DNA from: an uncultured Eggerthellaceae bacterium
GTDB lineage: Bacteria; Actinomycetota; Coriobacteriia; Coriobacteriales; Eggerthellaceae
NCBI GenBank assembly: GCA_934623455.1
Contig: CAKTVK010000063.1
Coordinates: 1-11,300, forward strand
Direction: 5' to 3'
DNA: 11,300 nt
Position 1 is the first letter of the stretch. Each line of letters starts with the position of its first letter. The position numbers and the translations under genes are program-made. Under the pieces are notes generated by a model, which did not search any database, had not been told where the DNA came from, and worked only from the letters and a program-made list of their open reading frames with translations. Positions 8,051 to 11,300 of the stretch are shown here, one piece after another.

Positions 8051-8148
8051 TATTATGGAGCATAACCCAAAAAGAAGGGTTTAGCGTTGTATGCCATGCA
8101 GCGTGGTTGTTTTGATCCCCCGCTTTGCGGGAAAGGAAAGAGGGTACA
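8051..8148 (+). promoter_or_regulatory. Cold-shock gene promoter region and 5' leader
   Basis: TATTAT (8051-8056) is a good -10 box; no convincing -35 box lies 16-18 bases upstream. Transcription from it would give a leader of about 85 bases. The leader contains a small hairpin AACCC/GGGTT (8064-8068 with 8077-8081) and a tight CCCGC-TTT-GCGGG hairpin (8119-8131) directly before the ribosome binding sequence GGAAAGGAAAGAGGG. Long structured leaders are common for cold-shock genes and can act as temperature-sensitive control elements; this role is inferred here. Confidence 0.4.
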
Positions 8149-8352
8149 ATGGCGGAAGGTACTGTTAAGTGGTTCAACTCTGAAAAGGGCTACGGCTTCA
8201 TTTCTCAGAAAGACGGCGAGGATTTGTTCGTTCATTTCTCTGAAATCAAGATGGATGGCTACAAGACGCTCGATGAGGGTCAGGCTGTTTCCTTCGATGT
8301 CGTGACCGGCCGCGATGGCAAGCTTCAGGCCAGCAACGTTGTGAAGCTGTAA
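8149..8352 (+). CDS. cspA: Cold-shock protein (CspA family)
   Basis: 67 residues, the normal size for a single cold-shock domain. This small beta-barrel binds single-stranded RNA and DNA and acts as an RNA chaperone in the cytoplasm. RNP1 (KGYGFI, 13-18) and RNP2 (DLFVHF, 25-30) with their aromatic binding residues are intact, and the N-terminus MAEGTVKWFN is typical. ATG 8149 is preferred over the upstream in-frame ATG 8125, which adds eight charged residues that actually encode the ribosome binding sequence. It is monocistronic: own promoter region upstream, strong terminator 22 bases after the stop. Confidence 0.95.
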   Translation: MAEGTVKWFNSEKGYGFISQKDGEDLFVHFSEIKMDGYKTLDEGQAVSFDVVTGRDGKLQASNVVKL

Positions 8353-8373
8353 CTCGGGTTTCCATAAGTGCTG

Positions 8374-8411
8374 AAAAGGGAGGAGGTGCTCAGGCGCCCC
8401 CTCCCTTTGTT
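8374..8411 (+). terminator. Intrinsic terminator after the cold-shock gene
   Basis: A 15-position stem (8375-8389 with 8394-8408) has a purine strand beginning AAAGGGAGG and a complementary strand ending CCTCCCTTT, with one A-C mismatch and one G-U wobble, closed by loop TCAG. The T run is short (TTTGTTG) but the stem is long and GC-rich. The A-rich left side may let it act in reverse too. Confidence 0.8.
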
Positions 8412-8449
8412 GTAGAAGGGACATTGTTTTACCCTGCGGTTTGTTTGCT

Positions 8450-8487
8450 TGCGGCGCAGGGAGCGCCGCAGCGCGCCCAAACGCGCT
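8450..8487 (+). promoter_or_regulatory. Tandem GC hairpins before the VWA gene
   Basis: GCGGCGC-AGGGA-GCGCCGC (8451-8469) is immediately followed by AGCGCG-CCCAAA-CGCGCT (8470-8487). Both stems are perfect. No T run follows, so this is not a simple terminator. The pair sits between the cold-shock terminator and the ribosome binding site of the VWA protein gene and may form a leader structure or a protein-binding dyad. Confidence 0.45.
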
Positions 8488-8519
8488 CAAGGTGCGGTAG
8501 TTCGGAAAAGGAATCCACG

Positions 8520-10457
8520 ATGAAGCAGTATTCGAAACGAGATGAGCTTGCTCTGCAAATCGTCAATTTGGCGAAGGCGGAAATACTGCTTGAGAACCCT
8601 TTTCTTGCCGAAGTGCTGGGACGTTTGACGAACGAGCCAACATCGCTCGACGGAGCGTCTGCCCAGTCGAAAGAACTGCGTCCATTCAGCGTGAACGGCG
8701 AGACGCTTGGTTTCGATTCGGGTGCTGTTATTGCGCATTTTCGCACGTCAGGCGGCAAATCTCCCAAACATGACTTATTGCATAGCGCGTTACATTGCGT
8801 GTTTCTTCATCCGTTTGTGGGTAAATCAATTGATGTTGATGCATGGAATCTTGCAGCCGATATTGCCGCCGAGCGCGTAGCTGCCGAAGTTCTTGGTCCG
8901 CGTGAAGAACCACGCGGGGCCTCAATTGAGCGCGCGCTTTTGTGGATCGAGGACCAGCTGGGAGGTCGCGCTACGGCGGAGAAGGTCTATCATCGCTTGG
9001 TTCGCGGGCAATGGCAGAACATGGTTCCCGCGTGGGAACTTTTGTTCACGTCCGACGAGCACCGTTGTTGGTATGCGCCACCTATCGATGACCAGGGGTT
9101 TTCTTCGGGGGAAGCGCAGTCGGACCGCACGGATGATGCAACTTGCGGCAAAGAGAAAAATGGCGAAGGGCCGCAAGCGGGTCAAGGAGACAAAAGGCAT
9201 TCCGATACGCCGCCCGAGCGGGATGAGCAGGAAGAGTGCGCTGATGAGCCAGGTGAAAACGAAGCCCCCAATTCATCGGCAGATTCTTCGGCGCATGAAG
9301 AGCAGCAGCCGAGCGATTATCCGGGGGACGATGATTCGTCGTTTGCTTCGGAGTCCGAACCCGATGCTGCGCCCGTGCCTTCTGCTGCTGACAACAATCC
9401 CGCCCCGTGTGATGTTCAGGTAAGCAATGCCTCTGACCAGGGGATTCAGGACGCAAACGCAGTCCCCGAAAACGTTTCGCCCACGCCTGAAAAGGCGCTC
9501 CCCGGTGTGAACGCGCCGAACGATCAAGCGGACAAGCCGGGTGCTTCGCCATCGGGCGGTCGCGTTTCCGCGCGTGCTCAGGGAGAAGGCGCTGGCGCAA
9601 GCAAAGAGATGTATGTCAGCCAGCGCGCGGGCGCCCGATTGCGTGATGCTGCCGCGTGCGGTGACTTCATGCGACAAGGTCGGGCGGCCGCGGCTCCGCG
9701 AAACAGCGAATTGCGCGACGAGTGGGCGCATGTTGCAACAAACCTCTCGGTCAACTTGCAAACGTATGCGCGCGATAAGGCATCGGCGTTTGCTGATCTT
9801 GCCGCGGACTTGAGCCAGGCAGTCGCGCGCCCCGTTGATTACCGAGCGTTTTTGCGTCGCTTCGCAGCGTTGGGCGAGGTCATGCACGCATCCGATGAAG
9901 AATTCGACTACGTTTTCTACACATATGGCCTGCGGTTATACGAAAACCTGCCGCTGGTTGAGCCATTGGAGTATCGCGAGGAAGCGCGCATTCGGCAATT
10001 CGTTATTGTCATCGACACGTCGGGAAGCGTGCAAGGCGATATTGTGCGCCGTTTCGTGGACACCACGTTCGATATTCTGAGCAGCACGGAATCCTTCCAT
10101 CGGAAAGTTCAGGTGCGCATCATTCAGTGCGACGCCACGGTGCAATCGGATGATAAGATTACCAACGTGGCCGATATGAAGAAGTGGCGGCGCGCTTTCC
10201 GGTTGCGTGGCGGCGGCGGTACCGATTTCCGTCCCGTGTTCGATTATGTTGATTCACTGATTGACCAGGGAGAACTTGATGATTTAGGCGGCTTGCTGTA
10301 CTTCACGGATGGTTGGGGAACCTACCCCGAGCGCATGCCATCATATCGGTGCGCGTTTGTGTTTTACGACGAGAATTACCGCGCGGAAAACGTGCCGCCC
10401 TGGGCGATGCAAGTAGTCATGGACCAGGCAGCACTTGACCGTGCAGCGCGCGGGTAA
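8520..10457 (+). CDS. VWA-like / DUF2201-type protein partner of a MoxR ATPase
   Basis: 645 residues, cytoplasmic (no signal peptide or membrane helix). The N-terminal part (~1-190) resembles the putative metallopeptidase-like DUF2201 N-domain, with HDLLH at 84-88 and WNLAADIAAERV after it. The usual glutamate of HExxH is aspartate. Residues ~193-360 are a long acidic Pro/Ser/Asp/Glu-rich linker, clearly disordered. The C-terminal VWA domain has the MIDAS motif DTSGS (499-503), GGGGTDF around 564-570 and FTDGWG (595-600), so metal-dependent ligand binding should be intact. ATG 8520 is chosen for AAAAGGAA six bases before it; an upstream TTG at 8424 would read through the tandem hairpins. The MoxR-type ATPase gene follows after 16 bases. 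Such VWA-MoxR pairs are thought to assemble or remodel protein complexes; the client here is unknown. Confidence 0.85.
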   Translation: MKQYSKRDELALQIVNLAKAEILLENPFLAEVLGRLTNEPTSLDGASAQSKELRPFSVNGETLGFDSGAVIAHFRTSGGKSPKHDLLHSALHCVFLHPFVGKSIDVDAWNLAADIAAERVAAEVLGPREEPRGASIERALLWIEDQLGGRATAEKVYHRLVRGQWQNMVPAWELLFTSDEHRCWYAPPIDDQGFSSGEAQSDRTDDATCGKEKNGEGPQAGQGDKRHSDTPPERDEQEECADEPGENEAPNSSADSSAHEEQQPSDYPGDDDSSFASESEPDAAPVPSAADNNPAPCDVQVSNASDQGIQDANAVPENVSPTPEKALPGVNAPNDQADKPGASPSGGRVSARAQGEGAGASKEMYVSQRAGARLRDAAACGDFMRQGRAAAAPRNSELRDEWAHVATNLSVNLQTYARDKASAFADLAADLSQAVARPVDYRAFLRRFAALGEVMHASDEEFDYVFYTYGLRLYENLPLVEPLEYREEARIRQFVIVIDTSGSVQGDIVRRFVDTTFDILSSTESFHRKVQVRIIQCDATVQSDDKITNVADMKKWRRAFRLRGGGGTDFRPVFDYVDSLIDQGELDDLGGLLYFTDGWGTYPERMPSYRCAFVFYDENYRAENVPPWAMQVVMDQAALDRAARG

Positions 10458-10473
10458 GCAAAAGGAGTTTCGA

Positions 10474-11300
10474 ATGAACATCGCGCAAGCAACAAAACAG
10501 ATTAAAGGCGCCGTTCGAGCGTATCTTTCGCGCGATGCGCGCGGTGCGTATCGCATTCCTTTTCACATGCAACGTCCTTTGATTGTGCTGGGACCTCCGG
10601 GTTTGGGAAAGACGGCGATTGTCGCGCAGATTGCGCAGGAATTCGACATCAATTTCGTGAGCTATTCCATTACGCACCACACGCGTCAAAGCGCGCTGGG
10701 TCTTCCGTTTATCGAAGAGCGCGATTTTGGCGGAACGCGGTATCGCGTGAGCGAATATACCATGAGCGAGATTATTGGCGCTGTGTATCATGCGCAGGAA
10801 GAAAGTGGCGTTGAGCAGGGGATTCTCTTCCTTGATGAGATTAATTGCGTCTCGGAAACGCTCATGCCCGCGCTGCTTCAGTTCCTTCAATACAAAACGT
10901 TCGGTATGCATGCGCTGCCCGAGGGTTGGATTATTGTGACGGCGGGGAATCCGCCCGAGTACAATCGCGCCGCGCATGAGTTCGATCCCGCGCTGATGGA
11001 TCGCTTGAAACGCATCGATGTGGAGCCCGATTTGAACGTGTGGCAAGAATACGCGGCAACGCACGGGGTTCATCCGGCGGTGACCACGTTTTTGGACAAC
11101 AAGCCGGCAAGTTTTTACAAGGTTCAGGCAAGCGTGCAGGGAACGCGCCTGGTCACGCCACGCGGATGGGAAGATTTGTCGCGCATGCTGCAGGCGTACG
11201 AGGCCGAAGAGATCGAAGTTGACGAAGATCTGGTGCATCAGTATCTGCAGGACGATCAAACGGCGCGCGAGTTCACCTCGTATTACGAGCTGTTCTGCAA
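10474..11300 (+). CDS. MoxR-family AAA+ ATPase (3' end beyond the window)
   Basis: Open from ATG 10474 to the window edge, 275 complete codons, no stop seen. Walker A is GPPGLGKT (40-47), Walker B ILFLDEIN (117-124), sensor 1 in TAGNPPEYN (156-164), arginine-finger region DPALMDRLKR (171-180). The sensor-2 side follows with TPRGWEDLSRM. This is the COG0714 MoxR pattern. AAAAGGAG stands seven bases before the start, and the gap to the VWA gene is only 16 bases, so the two are cotranscribed and probably translated in a coordinated way. The ATPase ring would use ATP to drive conformational change in a target recognised through the VWA partner, by analogy with RavA-ViaA. The VWA gene comes first here. 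Confidence 0.92.
   Translation, partial: MNIAQATKQIKGAVRAYLSRDARGAYRIPFHMQRPLIVLGPPGLGKTAIVAQIAQEFDINFVSYSITHHTRQSALGLPFIEERDFGGTRYRVSEYTMSEIIGAVYHAQEESGVEQGILFLDEINCVSETLMPALLQFLQYKTFGMHALPEGWIIVTAGNPPEYNRAAHEFDPALMDRLKRIDVEPDLNVWQEYAATHGVHPAVTTFLDNKPASFYKVQASVQGTRLVTPRGWEDLSRMLQAYEAEEIEVDEDLVHQYLQDDQTAREFTSYYELFC

Overview
The window looks like chromosomal DNA of a medium-GC Gram-positive bacterium, most probably an actinobacterium of class Coriobacteriia (Eggerthellaceae-like). This is an inference from the RuvC/RuvA/RuvB sequences, the strong purine-rich ribosome binding sites and the secreted cohesin/dockerin protein. No 16S rRNA or tRNA is present to confirm it. All genes I accept lie on the + strand.

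Layout. (i) 1-448 has no convincing gene. It carries the first copy of a composite palindromic repeat: terminator-like hairpin, 33-bp palindromic unit, second terminator hairpin, inverted 33-bp unit. (ii) 449-726 is a highly structured RNA leader that opens with a run of ten G, has some cobalamin-riboswitch-like elements and ends in an intrinsic terminator. (iii) 789-4535 encodes a 1248-residue secreted protein: signal peptide, helical segment, beta-sandwich and Ig-like domains, a GLUG-type beta-helix, a cohesin-like domain and a C-terminal dockerin. (iv) 4670-4871 is the second copy of the composite repeat, in the same orientation, so leader plus surface gene are bracketed by direct repeats. 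(v) 5046-7545 holds ruvC, ruvA and ruvB, which process Holliday junctions: RuvAB drives branch migration and RuvC resolves. A 128-residue helical protein of unknown function follows at 7591-7977. (vi) 8149-8352 is a cold-shock protein gene with its own untranslated leader and terminator. (vii) 8520-11300 holds a two-gene unit: a VWA/DUF2201-type protein and a MoxR-family AAA+ ATPase that runs off the window edge. Such pairs are thought to act together as chaperone-like complex-remodelling systems.

The most unusual part is the first 4.9 kb. A gene for a modular secreted protein sits behind a switch-like leader with a slippage-prone G tract, between two copies of a composite terminator/palindrome element. 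The last palindrome also appears to supply the -35 box of a promoter reading towards ruvC.
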